Assembly (NCBI GenBank): GCA_003339415.1
Contig: PDHQ01000076.1
Coordinates: 74,394 to 138,393 of the forward strand
Length of the DNA: 64,000 nt
From: Ophiocordyceps camponoti-saundersi (nom. inval.)
Lineage: Eukaryota > Ascomycota > Sordariomycetes > Hypocreales > Ophiocordycipitaceae
Direction of reading: 5' to 3'
Below the pieces are notes generated by a model. The model was not told where the DNA came from, did no database searches, and saw only the letters and a program-made list of their open reading frames with translations. The translations under genes and the position numbers were made by a program. The stretch's first letter is position 1. Every line of letters begins with the position of its first letter. Positions 12,961-24,100 of the stretch are shown one piece after another.

Positions 12961-14627
12961 GATGCTGCCTGGGTTCTCCTGGACGAAAGTAGATGTCTGG
13001 TATCACTGTATTCAATGTCTATATTCGCCTCTGATGTCGTTGAGCGCTGCTCCTCTCCATCCCTCAAGAAAAGGCTAGATAGAGAAGAAGATGAGCCTCT
13101 GCTTCAGTTGAAAGCGGGCGACGAGTCCTCCATGCGGGGTGACGAGGCATCAGCACAGAAGCCATGTTCCATCTTTTCAGCTCTATGCAGACTGAGATCA
13201 TATGCCATGCGCTTACGGCTCGTTTTGTCGTGTCAGGGATAAGATGATGGGTTAAACCAACAAGGCGACAAATAGGAGCCGAGCAACGTCTTGAATCTCA
13301 ATCCATTCCTTGCCCCATGGTCAGCTCGTATTTACCGTCTGTGTCACGGAGGTTTGCCGAGCTTGCTGGCTGACATGCGTTGCCGCTCGACTCTGACCGG
13401 AGGGTTAGACATGGGAGATGCTTTTCCTTGCGAACAGCATCGTAAGGCTGAATGACTGGTGCTTTGCGATTGAGGGCATAGCAGTTGTCCAAGTCACTGA
13501 AAGCGGCTTCTTCACCGACGATGTCTTTTTTGTTGGACCCTTCCTTCCCTAGAATCATAGAATGTGAAGGCATCGGTCCCAAGTCACGGGGCCCATGTTG
13601 ATGATTAAGCTGGTAGGCACGTAAAATTACCTGCCCGCTGCGCCGCTTTTAATGTCGGTCGATGTAAAGGTTGAGATGGGGAGACATCTTTGATAGTGGC
13701 GTTGACCGTCTGCTACAGGGCGTCTTATCTGCTGCCTATTATCCTCATCTGCGACCTGGGACCGGCTCCTTCACATTCCAGGGGATACGTCAGCCTTACT
13801 GCCGACAAAAAGGTTGACTTATTCTAGAGACCACATGTGAAGCAATCGAGCCTGTCAAGTGAGCAATTCGTCCAACCAACAAAAGACAATACTATGTGAT
13901 GTTTGACTGCATTCTCAAAGAAGCGAAGATACGGTTTCGGTGACCCTTGAGAGGGTTTGCAACCTGCTGATAGTACTGACGCTGGGCACGAGAGGCGAGC
14001 ACCGCTATTGAAGACACAACGAGCGGGTTGAGGGAAATAACCCTACTCGGCTCGAGTTCTCTGAGGTGAAGATAATCATCGTCTCAGGGACCGTTGAAAC
14101 GCCTGACCGGCTGATTGACTTTCAGGGGCTTGATAGACATGCAAGGGCTTAATACAAAAGCATGTTAGTCGTGGCGTCTATTCGGACACAAAAGCATTCA
14201 TTGAAGCTTAAACTGATGAATAGGGTCAGATGCCGTCTAAGCTGGTGGCTTGGTGGCCAGACAATAAAACGTGTAGAGATCCTCAAAAATTTCGGACCAA
14301 CACTGACGCCATCATTGAGTCTTCTTCCATAGCCGCAGAGTTTCCCATGCAAGCTCGACCTCAAGAGTCTGATGACTACAGCTAAAGAGTTCGGCAACTC
14401 GAGCGTGTTAGCCGGTGGGGTGGACTGCTCTCAACGTTGCCAAGACTCGAGCACATCGTTGCATTCAGGAAGTCGAAAAAATGCCGTCTTCGTTGCCTGT
14501 ATCGATAGCTCCTTGAGCGTTGCCCTTGTCAGACGGCACCTTACCGTGTCTACCTCTACGTGCAACCCTTTGCTCTTCCAACCTCAACCGTATCACGTAT
14601 GCCCACCACATACCAGCTTCTGAAGAG
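12961..14627. other. Long intergenic region, no gene supported
   Basis: This 1.67 kb carries the promoter of the NLR gene (reading left) and the 3' flank of the secreted-protein gene. Short open frames exist on both strands (the longest about 80-116 codons) but lack splice context, a start context or recognisable domains. I see no inverted terminal repeats and no reverse transcriptase or transposase motifs. Base composition is less GC-rich than the housekeeping regions. Confidence 0.6.
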
Positions 14628-15620
14628 CTAAACACTCCCCGTTCTAGGTGCAACAACTACAACATTTCCTTGTCGGTCGAAACCCTTGAAGCCATCGATG
14701 AAGCGAACCTTCCTCTGACCGCCACCTCCGCTCTGGTCGCGAGAATCGACTTCAACAAAGAAAGTTGTCTGCAACGGCTTCTTGTCCATCGTTATAGGAG
14801 CTCGAAAGTCGCACGACCCCTGCCTCTTTAGAAAGTCCGGCCCGTCGTCTGCCATGCAGATTTGCCAGACCCATTCGTATTGGGCAAGACAGCCGAGACC
14901 GTCAGGAATCGCTTGACAGCTGCTCAAAGAGTCGAGAACACCGCCGGAGCAGTGGTATTTCGGGTGACTTCTCACTTTCGGACAAGAGTCTACCTCTCGG
15001 CCGTTCGAGTTGTCCCTGATTATGGCAGCTCGATCGCATGTTCCGTTGTAGGTGACGTGGAAATTCCAAGTTTCGAAATGGCATTCGTGATTACCTGGGC
15101 AAGAAGCTTTCACTCTTATGGCTTTGGGCTTGCGCTCTGTGTCGGAAAATATTCTATCACCTGACATTGTGACGTGTCCCCCAAGGTTGACTGATGCCGT
15201 GGTTATCCAATGTTCAGAGAGCGCGAGAGGTTCAGAAACACCCTCCATCTTGTCCACGTCGACCGGATCACGTTGGCTGTTGCGATGGCTTTGTTGGGCG
15301 ACAACCTCGTAACCGACGGTGATTCTTTGCGGAACCTTTGGTACAGGCAGGTATACGTCCTTTGCCAATGTCTCGCGAGCTATCAATTCCGTCACTTGTT
15401 CGGGTGCCATCGTCAACATGAAGTGTGCGTGGAATTCAGTTAGCTTCTTGCACTTGAGGAAGTACTCCTTAGCCTCCCTCTTCGGCGGATTTTCCCAATT
15501 GATGACCGTATTTGATTGCAACTGGGCTGTCGTGTCCTTCGCGAAGGCTGTAGCATCGCCGTTCCATTCGTTGCTGCTAACGCCAGCAGCCAAGATGGCG
15601 AAGATGAGGTGAAGAAGCAT
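14628..15620 (-). CDS. Predicted secreted cysteine-rich protein, unknown family
   Basis: Single exon, 330 aa, ATG at 15620-15618 reading left, stop TAG. The first 16 residues (MLLHLIFAILAAGVSS) form a clear signal peptide and no further membrane helix is seen, so export is likely. The mature part has ten cysteines, mostly in the second half (for example CPGNHEC, NGTCDR, HCSGG, GCLAQ), and one N-glycosylation site (NGT). A Gly-rich loop and a basic C-terminus follow. I do not recognise a catalytic motif. A secreted, Cys-rich protein beside an NLR suggests an effector-like or cell-surface role, but that is inference only. The lack of introns and the short promoter distance to its neighbours give no functional hint. 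Confidence 0.8.
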   Translation of the reverse strand: MLLHLIFAILAAGVSSNEWNGDATAFAKDTTAQLQSNTVINWENPPKREAKEYFLKCKKLTEFHAHFMLTMAPEQVTELIARETLAKDVYLPVPKVPQRITVGYEVVAQQSHRNSQRDPVDVDKMEGVSEPLALSEHWITTASVNLGGHVTMSGDRIFSDTERKPKAIRVKASCPGNHECHFETWNFHVTYNGTCDRAAIIRDNSNGREVDSCPKVRSHPKYHCSGGVLDSLSSCQAIPDGLGCLAQYEWVWQICMADDGPDFLKRQGSCDFRAPITMDKKPLQTTFFVEVDSRDQSGGGGQRKVRFIDGFKGFDRQGNVVVVAPRTGSV

Positions 15621-16578
15621 TGTTCTAGACAGATACAGTGGTTGGAGAGATTGAGATTATCTGGATAAGAAGTTGAAGGGGAACTGAACAAACGTTTGAT
15701 AGAGATGTTGATTTGATTTATAGATGGCTGCGGGATAACATGCCTGAATAAACTCCAGGCTCACTTCGCAAAGGAACCTTAGTCGGGATGCCCAGAAGTT
15801 GAAGTCAAGTCCGTACTACTTACCTATACGAGATGTCTAAACACTTTCGAGTTCTAGATTCGCGGACCAAGGCCGGCAAACGCTATTAACCCTTGCACTG
15901 GCATGGTTTGTGTATGGAAACTGACGAATGGAGAGAACCGGGCTCATGCGGGATGGGCGACACGACCTGATAACTTCCGCGTCTCGTCTGATCGGGCCAC
16001 GTATGTATGTGAATATCTATACACACGATACGGACACTGTTTTTTACTGCTCTTCAGGATTCGCAAGGAACTCCCATTCCCTAAGTTCTTGATCTTTCAG
16101 CCTATGAGCCGTCCACCAGGTCCACCAGATGAGCCATGGAAGTCAAGCTTCGAGCTGCGCCAACGGGACACAACAGCATTGTTCGCCCATTAAAATGGTG
16201 CCTTCGCCGCCTGTATTGTCCCACAAACGTTACAAACAAAAGCCCGCGAACAAGATTGAAATCGCTGAGCCACCCGTCGTGGCGGGGAGCAGCCAGGTCA
16301 CGGAGCTGGTGGCGGTGACGCAGCAGCTACTCCGTGAATACATCGTACATCATATACATATCATATATCATATGTCATATGTCAGACATATACGTCCTGG
16401 TTTGCATCTATCCGTATGTATCCGTACATCCCTATTATTCTGGCCTAATCAGCTTGACTCGTGGCGAGCTTGCTTTGGGTTAAATTGAGAGCCGTCGAAC
16501 TTGGAGCCTCAGCTCCAATACTAATTCAGTCAATCCCTCCCTCCCTTTCTTCTCATTTTTCCTCAACACGTGATTTCC
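15621..16578. other. Divergent intergenic region, possible small exon
   Basis: This separates the secreted-protein gene (reading left) from the unknown gene starting at 16579 (reading right). It includes an AT-rich stretch with CATATG-type repeats at about 16345-16395. One open stretch from an ATG at 16195 to about 16343 reads like protein, and could be an upstream exon of the next gene. I could not find a splice pair that joins it convincingly, so I leave it unannotated. Confidence 0.55.
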
Positions 16579-18106
16579 ATGTCGCCGCCACAAAGGATTG
16601 ATGCCTTTGAAGGCAGCCAAGTTGAATACGCTGCCTATTTGTTGTCTCGCCTCACGCCAACTCCGACCGAGGTCATTGAGTGTTTGGAAAATGCAGTAAA
16701 TAGATCGCGTCAGTTGTCGCTGTCCGCCAACGATCAACCGCAATTCATCTTCTGCATAGGCAGAGAGGAATCCGAGGTCAAGCAGAACATCCCGAAGTGG
16801 CGTGAAGCCACACGTTCCTTCTTCAGTCATATCCCGTGTGACGAGGACGATTGGGCTACGAAAAGACAGGCGGTCTGCCTATCGTCAGCTGAAGACATCC
16901 TTCGCGCAGTGGAGACGCTCGCAGGCCATTCGAGCTGTCTGGCAGTGCCAGACTCCTCACAGAATGAGCATTTCTTGGTCAATTTGGGCATCCGCGCTGG
17001 CCAGCTGATTTCAGAGGCAAAGTTCGCTGAGAAGACATCTCATTATCTTGCCGTGGTGTTCGCTGCAACATGTCTAGTGGCTGAGGAGCTGCATCTTGCA
17101 GAAGCGACCCTGAACGAAGCTATGCTAGCTTTCTTGGTGGCGACGCGGAGAAAAGATGTCGCTAAGAACCCTTCAACCTTTCGCAAGATACGGCGAACAG
17201 GAGGATGGATTGTCCTAGAGATGCAGCGGCTTTGTCTGCTCGGGCTCCGGCATCGCGCCTTTGAGATCTTCTTCCATGGTGAGCAAGTCATCCGTGCGCC
17301 GCGACTTTGTAGCTGATAGCGCCAGGGGGTTGTCCCCTATCGACGTACCTCAAATTTCAAAGGGCAGGCGATGATGAGAACGAATGCTTCACTACCAAGA
17401 TAATGTCCTCGCAAGGTCAAATACGTCAGATACCCCCCGAAAAGCATGCCTCCTTGCCGCTGTGGATTCCTTTCATTATCAAGATGATTGTACGAGAGAA
17501 GTGGAGGTGAGTCCATGTCCAACAGCTACGGGGTTAAATTGACAATAATACAGCTTCACGTGCATTTGCCAGAAACTGAAAACAAGTATACTCGACCGAG
17601 ACGAAGACTTCGACGCGTTTATCAACATCTATCGCTCAAGGGAACTTGTAGTTGGTCAACTTTGGGAGATATACCGTCTAGACCCAGACAATCACTCCAG
17701 GAAAAGGATTCATATTGACAAGAACGTTCCAGATCGAAGACGAAAGAAGAGCCGCTACCGCAAGTTTGCTCGCAAGAGAGCCCCAGAGACGATCGTAGCG
17801 GTGCAGTCAGCGACGAATGGGAATCCTGCTGCCATACCACCACAGCTTCAGTCGACCGATCTCGCAGATGGTCGGACAGTGGATGCTGCGGGAGAAAATA
17901 ACTCCATACCCTCAGTAAGAGCCGAGACTGCCCCAACCGAATCAGAAACTAGGAACCAAGACACAGATGTAGCTTCACCAAACGAAATTAGTGAATGGCA
18001 TTGGCAAGCCCTGGACGAATTACTAGTCAACTCACAGGCAGGATGGGACTTCGATTTCCGAGAAACTGATGTGACAAGAGCAGCGCTAGACCCAGCAGCC
18101 GGCTAA
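16579..18106 (+). CDS. Three-exon protein of unknown family
   Basis: Exons 16579-17278, 17326-17506 and 17554-18106, with two introns of exactly 47 nt each (donors GTGAGC and GTGAGT, acceptors GCCAG and TACAG); 477 aa, frame kept at both junctions. The model is supported because an otherwise stop-ridden region becomes one continuous reading frame, including the segment FQRAGDDENE in exon 2. The protein is predicted soluble. The middle is rich in Ala/Leu helices, and a strongly basic cluster near the start of the last third (RRRKKSRYRKFARKR) could be a nuclear localisation or nucleic-acid-binding patch. The C-terminus is acidic and Ser/Thr/Gln-rich. I do not recognise any domain. The start is the first ATG in the open frame (a GTG lies three codons upstream); an additional 5' exon cannot be excluded. 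Confidence 0.75.
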
Positions 18107-18884
18107 TCCTGACCTTTCAACTGAATGATAACTACGGCCGTGTTTTCATGCAATTCAAGTCTGTTTTCCCTTATAATTTCATGTCCTACCCCTGCCGACC
18201 TCACCACGATCGCTTCCTCCTTGTCGGTCGAAAGGTCGAACTTGCCGTATATCAGAAAAACAATACATGGACAATCTATATGAACATCTTTCCGGGCTGT
18301 GGACTGTTCATAACGAGCATCTCCAGATTCCGCCAGCTTGATACATCGTCAACACAGCCCGCCTCTGATTGCTGGGGTTCGCGCGCGTACATGGTCCTTG
18401 ACATATTCTATCATTCGCGACTGTTGTTGCTCCTTATGTGCGACGGCAAGCTTAGATTTGAGACTGGAAGTATCCCGCGGTATAATCTGCCTTCCTAGCG
18501 GCATCTGGGATCACGGTTGCCTGAGGATGGCCGGTCTCTTAGGGGACGTGAAAGGTCGTCGTTGCTTCCTCGCCGACGATGCCCGATATCAACCTAGGTA
18601 GGTACTCCTGATGTCAGCCAAGCACGTGATGGGCCCCTCTTAGGTTATCTCTGGTAAGGAAAACGTGGCTGATCACAGTCATGTGCTGTGATAATAACTC
18701 TGTGTGCGCGTGTGGCTGTGCTATTCTCCGCAAATCGCACGCGCAGTGACGCGCTCAACGTCTTAAGGCTCCATAATCCGCCTGCTAAGAGCTATAAGGG
18801 GCGTGACGCAGGTTATCAGTCGCCTTGGGATTAAGAACAACGACTTTCCATGTTTACCCAACTCATCTTCCTTCCTATCTCTGC
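18107..18884. other. Intergenic region, no gene supported
   Basis: This is the 3' flank of the unknown gene and the promoter of the kinase-like gene. An open frame of 116 codons around 18148-18498 has no domain, no intron context and unusual composition, so I treat it as chance. The stretch around 18600-18800 is rich in GTG/CAC words and looks regulatory at most. Confidence 0.6.
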
Positions 18885-20127
18885 ATGCGTCGTTACCGGA
18901 CCGCTCGTCCTTGTTGCAAAATGGGGTTCAGAGACGACGCTGACCTAGCTGGCCAAACGTCCAAGACTCGGGTGAACAAGGCCAGTCGGAAAACCGTGGC
19001 CGCCAGGTATAACGTCAAAGTCTTGCGTGGCCTCGAGAACATGCTGTTGAACGACCCAGAAGCCGACATCACAACCGCATTGTCCTCGGCATATTCACAG
19101 AGGCTGCAATCATTCAAATCCTCAGGTTAGCCTTTGTTCTTCCAACGCGTGACCCGGAATCTAAATTGCTCTGGACGCAGCTGCTACACCGAGCAAGAGA
19201 CGAGCCAAACCTTCGCTTCCCGATCACGATATTCGCTCCCGACTGAGTGAAAATGATCCAGTGAACATCATATTCCCGCCCTCTGCCGAGCTGGAAGCCC
19301 TGTTTCATGACTATGATAGTCTGGCAGCAGCTATTGTGGGCATCCTAGACAACAGCCAAGTCCTATACGAAAGTGCATGGGCTGCATCCGTCATGGTTTT
19401 CCGAATCAACGAAAACATAGTTGTCAAAGCAGGCCACTCGTCCTATGCAATAACGGAGCACCGGACCCTCGAATTTTTGCAACAACACTTGACCGATTTC
19501 CCGGTCCCAAAGCCACATGGTCTGATCCGTCTGGGTGTTCATTCCTTTCTGTTCACGAGTTACATTGCCGGCATCAACCTTGAAAAAGCTTGGCCTCAAC
19601 TGGACTGTTCTCAAAAACAGCATATTTCTCACCAGTTAGACATTCTCCTCACAGAGCTAAGATCCTTTCCGGTCCCTGAGAATGCTCCTCTCGGGGATGT
19701 CGCTGGTGGGGGTTGCAGAGACTTGCGGCGATCACAACGTGTCCATACCGAGCCTATAATGAGTGTTCATAGCTTCGAAGATTTCATCTTCTCCGGGTCA
19801 AACACAGCCTCGCCTCTGTATACTAGATTCTTGCGCGACCTTATGCCACGGTCAACCAAGATTCTTCTCACTCACGGAGACATTCGTCCAGCGAATATAA
19901 TGCTTAGAATGGGAGATGACGGGATCTGGAGCGTTGCAGCCATCATCGATTGGGAGTCGAGCGGGTTTTACCCTGAGTATTGGGAAGCAGTAAAGGCGAC
20001 AAACTTACTGACGCCAAGGGAACGCTTCGACTGGTACAAGTACATACCGCAGTCAATCTCTCCGAGTCAATATCCTATCCAGTGGCTGGTGGACCGAGTC
20101 TGGGATCGAAACGCGGCCAACGGCTAG
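18885..20127 (+). CDS. Aminoglycoside-phosphotransferase-like (APH family) kinase
   Basis: Exons 18921 (or 18885)-19125 and 19181-20127, joined across a 55-nt intron with frame kept; 383 aa from the ATG at 18921, or 395 from the in-frame ATG at 18885. The catalytic core is clear: a VVKAG lysine strand (Lys about 151), THGDIRPANIM giving the HxDxxxxN catalytic loop (Asp about 302, Asn about 307) and AIIDWESS giving the metal-binding Asp (about 325). These are the hallmarks of the APH/choline-kinase-like fold, which is greatly expanded in fungi; substrates are mostly unknown and antibiotic resistance should not be assumed. The first 95 residues are a basic/helical extension without recognised domain. 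A Gly-rich insertion (DVAGGGCRD) precedes the catalytic loop. The gene sits in the accessory block; no partner is evident. Confidence 0.85.
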
Positions 20128-20942
20128 CACTGAATGTAAGTACTATAGCAGGAATACGTACGGTCACCCTCCACGGCCGATTCTGCACGCAGTTGGTTAT
20201 CACTTCATCACCAGAGGTCGGTGACTTTACCTCGGGCGTCTACCTGCCGCCCCAACAAGAACTGAGCACGTTGGTACTAGATGTTCAGACATGCAAATAG
20301 GCCTGTAACGACAGTGAGCTTGGTTTCGATAATAGTATGCTGCTCACCAGATACCTGGAAGAGTCTCATGAACGACCTCGTCTTCTGTCATATCTAGTAT
20401 CTACTGTAGAAAGCAGATTTCTCGCCATTATAGACGGCAGTGGAAATCACATTCCCATTGCTGCAGATCTTCGTGCCTCCAGTAATTGCTCATTTCTTTC
20501 TGGTTGTCAGGAAGCTATCCGTCACCGAGTCTCCCGTCCCAGATAGTGTGAAACCTTTCACTCCTCTACCAATCGTGTGACCTTGACCGGCCAGAGAATA
20601 TTGAAGGGTAAGATTACTTGCCTGTCTCCCTAAGCCTATACCTTCCCGAGAAATCGCCCCGGGGCCGATGTCAGCCACCAAAGCAGGCGAGGCGATCTAA
20701 GCCCGAAACCGAGCAACATTCAATCGTGGTATACCGGAGTGCTTCAAGAGGAAACACAGCTTCTGCAACTGTTTAGCCTCCTCCCGACAAGCAGACAGCG
20801 ATCATACTGCTCCGGGCAGTTCATTATAAATAGATCAACCATGTCCCATCCTTGGATAGAGAAATCAGGAGCATCTGACCTTCAAGTATTTGATGCCTAC
20901 AACTCTCGTGTTTCCCTTGATCCCTGAACTCGATAACCCAGA
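20128..20942. other. Intergenic region, no gene supported
   Basis: This is the 3' flank of the kinase gene and the promoter of the small protein gene at 20943. Only short open frames occur (under 110 codons), some overlapping the 3' end of the kinase gene in another frame. No repeat or RNA signature was recognised. Confidence 0.65.
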
Positions 20943-21650
20943 ATGTTTACTCGTCCCAGCCAAGGTAGTCAATCCAAGCCCACAAAGGGGAAGACTCACG
21001 AGAAGCACGACAAGAAGCACGATAAGAAGTCCAAGGACAGCGCCAGCAAGAAGACCAAAAAGGGCGAAGCAAGCAAAGAAACAGACTCAACAAAACGTCA
21101 CAAGGATTCGCAACTCGTGGATCTCTACTGTGCCATTTACATGCCGGTTTTCGGCAATTATTACCACTGGGCTTTCGCCATGAACCACCGCCAAACAAGA
21201 CGGTGGCACCTATTCCATGTCATCCAAGAAGAAGAGGGGGGGCCCTTCACACGCAATGAGCGCCAGGTGGATCCCAGCAGCTCATCAAGCTGTCTTCAGC
21301 CTCTGAACCACCTGGGTCAGATGCGTATCGAATGCTGGGGTTGGCTTATTGAGGCGGTTCCAGCCATCGTAGTTCCGGGAGTAGCTGAACCGTGGAACTG
21401 TCAGGATTATGTCATAGAGATATGGGAATTGTTGCTTGAATACGGTGTGATAGATGAAGCCGCGTGGAATCATGGCTATCAGGCAATGTTACCTTACTAT
21501 GGTCAAGATTTCGGTGACCAAGGTGAAAACGACTATGACGAGTATGAAGACGAAGAAGACGGAGAAGACGGAGAAGACGGAGATGATGGAGAAGGAGGGG
21601 AAAGGATCTTATCTGAGGCGTTAGTTTACGATTCGGATGATGTCACTTGA
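20943..21650 (+). CDS. Small protein with Lys-rich N-terminus, conserved His/Cys core and acidic tail
   Basis: Single exon, 235 aa, ATG at 20943, stop TGA. Residues 11-55 are a lysine-rich, disordered segment. Residues about 58-185 form a compact core with a YYHWAFAM segment (His75), WHLFHV, a block around LGQM and PWNCQDYVIEIWELL (Cys153). The tail from about 190 is almost pure Glu/Asp/Gly (EDGEDGEDGDD). No signal peptide or membrane helix is present. I recall similar-looking fungal hypothetical proteins but cannot name a family. The spacing of a His at the start of a strand and a Cys at the start of a helix (NCxDYV, compare NCEHF of LRAT-like proteins) suggests a papain/NlpC/LRAT-like fold; this is inference. 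It lies between the kinase gene and the STE3 gene. Confidence 0.75.
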   Translation: MFTRPSQGSQSKPTKGKTHEKHDKKHDKKSKDSASKKTKKGEASKETDSTKRHKDSQLVDLYCAIYMPVFGNYYHWAFAMNHRQTRRWHLFHVIQEEEGGPFTRNERQVDPSSSSSCLQPLNHLGQMRIECWGWLIEAVPAIVVPGVAEPWNCQDYVIEIWELLLEYGVIDEAAWNHGYQAMLPYYGQDFGDQGENDYDEYEDEEDGEDGEDGDDGEGGERILSEALVYDSDDVT

Positions 21651-22410
21651 CTGTTAGTGGCCTCCTACTAACCCTTACTTCCCGGTCTGCCAAGGAGGAT
21701 TCTATCAAAAGGTTCAGGTATTGGATCGCCGTTTGGGCATTGGATAGCCTTGTTTACTATGGATACGTTACCGTAACACATTGCACGGCCGATTTCATAA
21801 TTGCTGGCTTGACAGATAGTCAAGTTGTATAAATCAGCGGTATATCCCACACAAAAGCCTTCACATCTTCATCCCGCACATACTCCAAATAAACATCGTC
21901 TCAAGCTCGTAACAGTGTCTCGATCAGTTCAAAGACATACATACATTCACAGAGCACCTGGCGATTTATTATGCCCGCTCCCTGGCTAACTCTAAGAAAC
22001 CGAGGTATGCGCGGCGGGAAGTCACAGCAAGCACTTCGGCGGAGACCAAAGAACGACATACGATTCTCAGCCTGGCTTCTCAAATCATGACTTGTGCCTG
22101 TAACTGGGTGAGGTGAGACCCGGATCAGAAGCTCGTACCAGATTAAGTCGAAAGACCCGTCGGCAATACGCTCGATGATGATGAGAAATGAATCTCTATG
22201 CACTTTGTCTTTGTCCGGCATCGGAACCCAGAAGTGTGAAACGACAGGACCATTTTCATCGGCGTTCGATTGCCTGAGCGATGGCTATAATGACCTGTAA
22301 ATACTATGTATCTAGTTTTTCATGTAACCCCCGCTTGATGCCATAGTCTCCTCCCTTGGTCATTGAGCCTCAAAATCTTGCTCCTATCTACATCTCTCAC
22401 CCGACCAGTA
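21651..22410. other. Convergent intergenic region
   Basis: This lies between the small acidic-tail protein (+) and the STE3 receptor (-). A 106-codon open frame on the minus strand (22221-21901) reads like protein in places, but has no domain, no splice context and no signal, so I do not call it. No repeats stand out. Confidence 0.6.
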
Positions 22411-24100
22411 TCACGCCGTTTTCCCGATGTTATGAGACGGTTTGCTCACTTCCGTTTCCTGCACGGAAGCGGTGACAGCGTCCCACGAGGAGAGATGATT
22501 GGCGGATGGCATGGTGTAAAGGGCGACGTTGGACGTGTCGGCAGCGGATCGAGGCGATAGACCGAAGTTATTGAGACGGGTGCGGAAGAAGAACGGATTA
22601 CGAAGACGCGCGGGGTCTCTAGCAGGAATGTCCAGCGGTGCCGGCAAGGGACTCATGCCGACCTCTTCTTCGTGTGTCCATGAGGCTGTGGTAAAAGGGT
22701 CGCTGTCCCGCTCCGGGTTCGGGGGGTCCCGTGAAGCGGAGACGGGCCGGAAGAGGTTAAGGCGATAGGATGAGAGAGACGAGCCAATCTTGGAAAACGG
22801 GGAGGTGGAGGAACTGGAAGGGGAAAGATGAGTTAGCTAACCTTTTCACATAGATAGGGGTTCTCGAGGCGAAGAAGTGAAGAGAGAAGAAACACGAAGG
22901 GGAATAGAGAGAGAGAAAGAAGAGCCATTTACCTGGCAATAGTGGCAGCCGCCTGGCTCGACCCCATTGACGACTCGGAGAATGGCGCCCTGTCCGGGTT
23001 ATACTCTCTTCGTAGAGGGGGGATGAGATAGCCAAGGCCGACGTAGAGGAGGGCGACACGGTACTCGTTGATAGCATCCTTGGTGGTGCCGAAAAAGAGG
23101 AAGATGGGGATGCAGACGAGTACGCTGACATAGCAGTTGTTCAAGTTGATCCAGCTGATTTCGGACGACGGAAAGAAGAGGACGACAGACCAAGGCGGCT
23201 GTGCTTGGTTATGGACTACGTCAAAGTCAAATGGCTCGTTGGCAGGTCTCTCCAGCACGTTGCCGACGGCCACAGCGACGACTAGAGGCAAGTAAGGCAG
23301 AAGAATAGCCATGACCATCATGTAAAGACGGCGTCTGGTGCGATTGCTGCGTCGGTTCGCTGTGAAACTGTTGGACAAGGCCGCCTGTGTCATCCTTGCA
23401 ATTTGGCGAAAGCGGTGATAGGCTACGGCTGCAATTATCATAGTTAGTCGAAAGCTTCCACTTCTCTCGTTTCCTCAAGAGACTCACCAGCGTAGCCAAC
23501 TGTTAAAACCGAGAGGGCAATCGGAGGGAAGACAAAGAAGGCCAAGTGAGGCCAAGACGGGTGCGGTGCCCAGACGCAGCCCACGAGCGCGCCGACAGTA
23601 TAGCGACGGGCGGCGATGGGCACCGTCAAGGCCAGCTGAAGTATAGGCAGGGGGAAGATGATGAGAGCCTGAATGATGTTCCGACGACGTCTCTCGCTTC
23701 GTTCCAGAGGCGCAGCACGCTTCAGGCTGACCTGCTGAGCGAGATTGCGCATGATGGCGAGCATACAAGTGATGAAGCCAGCTGTGATGGCATTGTGAAC
23801 GTGAACGACGATATCACAGAGACCATGGCCAGACCACCAAGACAAGACGTCGTCGTTACGCCAGCCGAGAGAGTTGATGACCGCTTCGAAGTTGAGCAGC
23901 TCGACCGTGACGATGAAGGTGGCCGCAGCAAACTCGCCATTTCGGTAAAGTACATGGAGAGGCACGAGACAAATGACGTTGGCGACCAGCGACAACGTCA
24001 CGCGAAGAACCAGATTGTGCGTCAGAGCATTGGCTTGAGGAGGCCAGCCCACGACGGCGGTCTGGTTGCCGTCTAAGAAATGGATCGATCCGGGATCCAT
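22411..24100 (-). CDS. STE3: STE3-type mating pheromone receptor (GPCR)
   Basis: Three exons on the minus strand: 24100-23488, 23428-22933 and 22813-22411, with introns of 59 and 119 nt and frame kept; 503 aa. The protein has seven hydrophobic helices in the first 300 residues and features of fungal class D STE3 receptors: CLVPLHVLYRNGE after TM1, an Asn-rich TM2, DDVLSWWSGHGLCDIVVHV before TM3, and a basic third loop (RSERRRRNI). It should bind the lipid-modified a-factor-like pheromone at the plasma membrane and signal through a heterotrimeric G protein to the mating MAP-kinase cascade. The cytosolic tail of about 180 residues is Ser/Pro-rich, as is usual for receptors regulated by phosphorylation and endocytosis. 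The gene is head-to-head with GAR1 (750 bp). No damage is seen, suggesting a functional mating or chemotropic response. Confidence 0.92.

Noticed and set aside
12892..13582. Open frames of about 90-116 codons upstream of the NLR gene
   Set aside because: No domain, no conserved motif and no splice signals; length is within chance for this base composition.
16129..16488. Protein-like open stretch starting at an ATG at 16195
   Set aside because: It could be a 5' exon of the gene at 16579, but I could not find a donor-acceptor pair that keeps frame convincingly.
18148..18498. 116-codon open frame between the unknown gene and the kinase gene
   Set aside because: No domain and no neighbouring exon; likely a chance frame.
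21901..22221. 106-codon minus-strand frame near the STE3 3' end
   Set aside because: Composition is partly protein-like, but it has no recognisable family or splice context.
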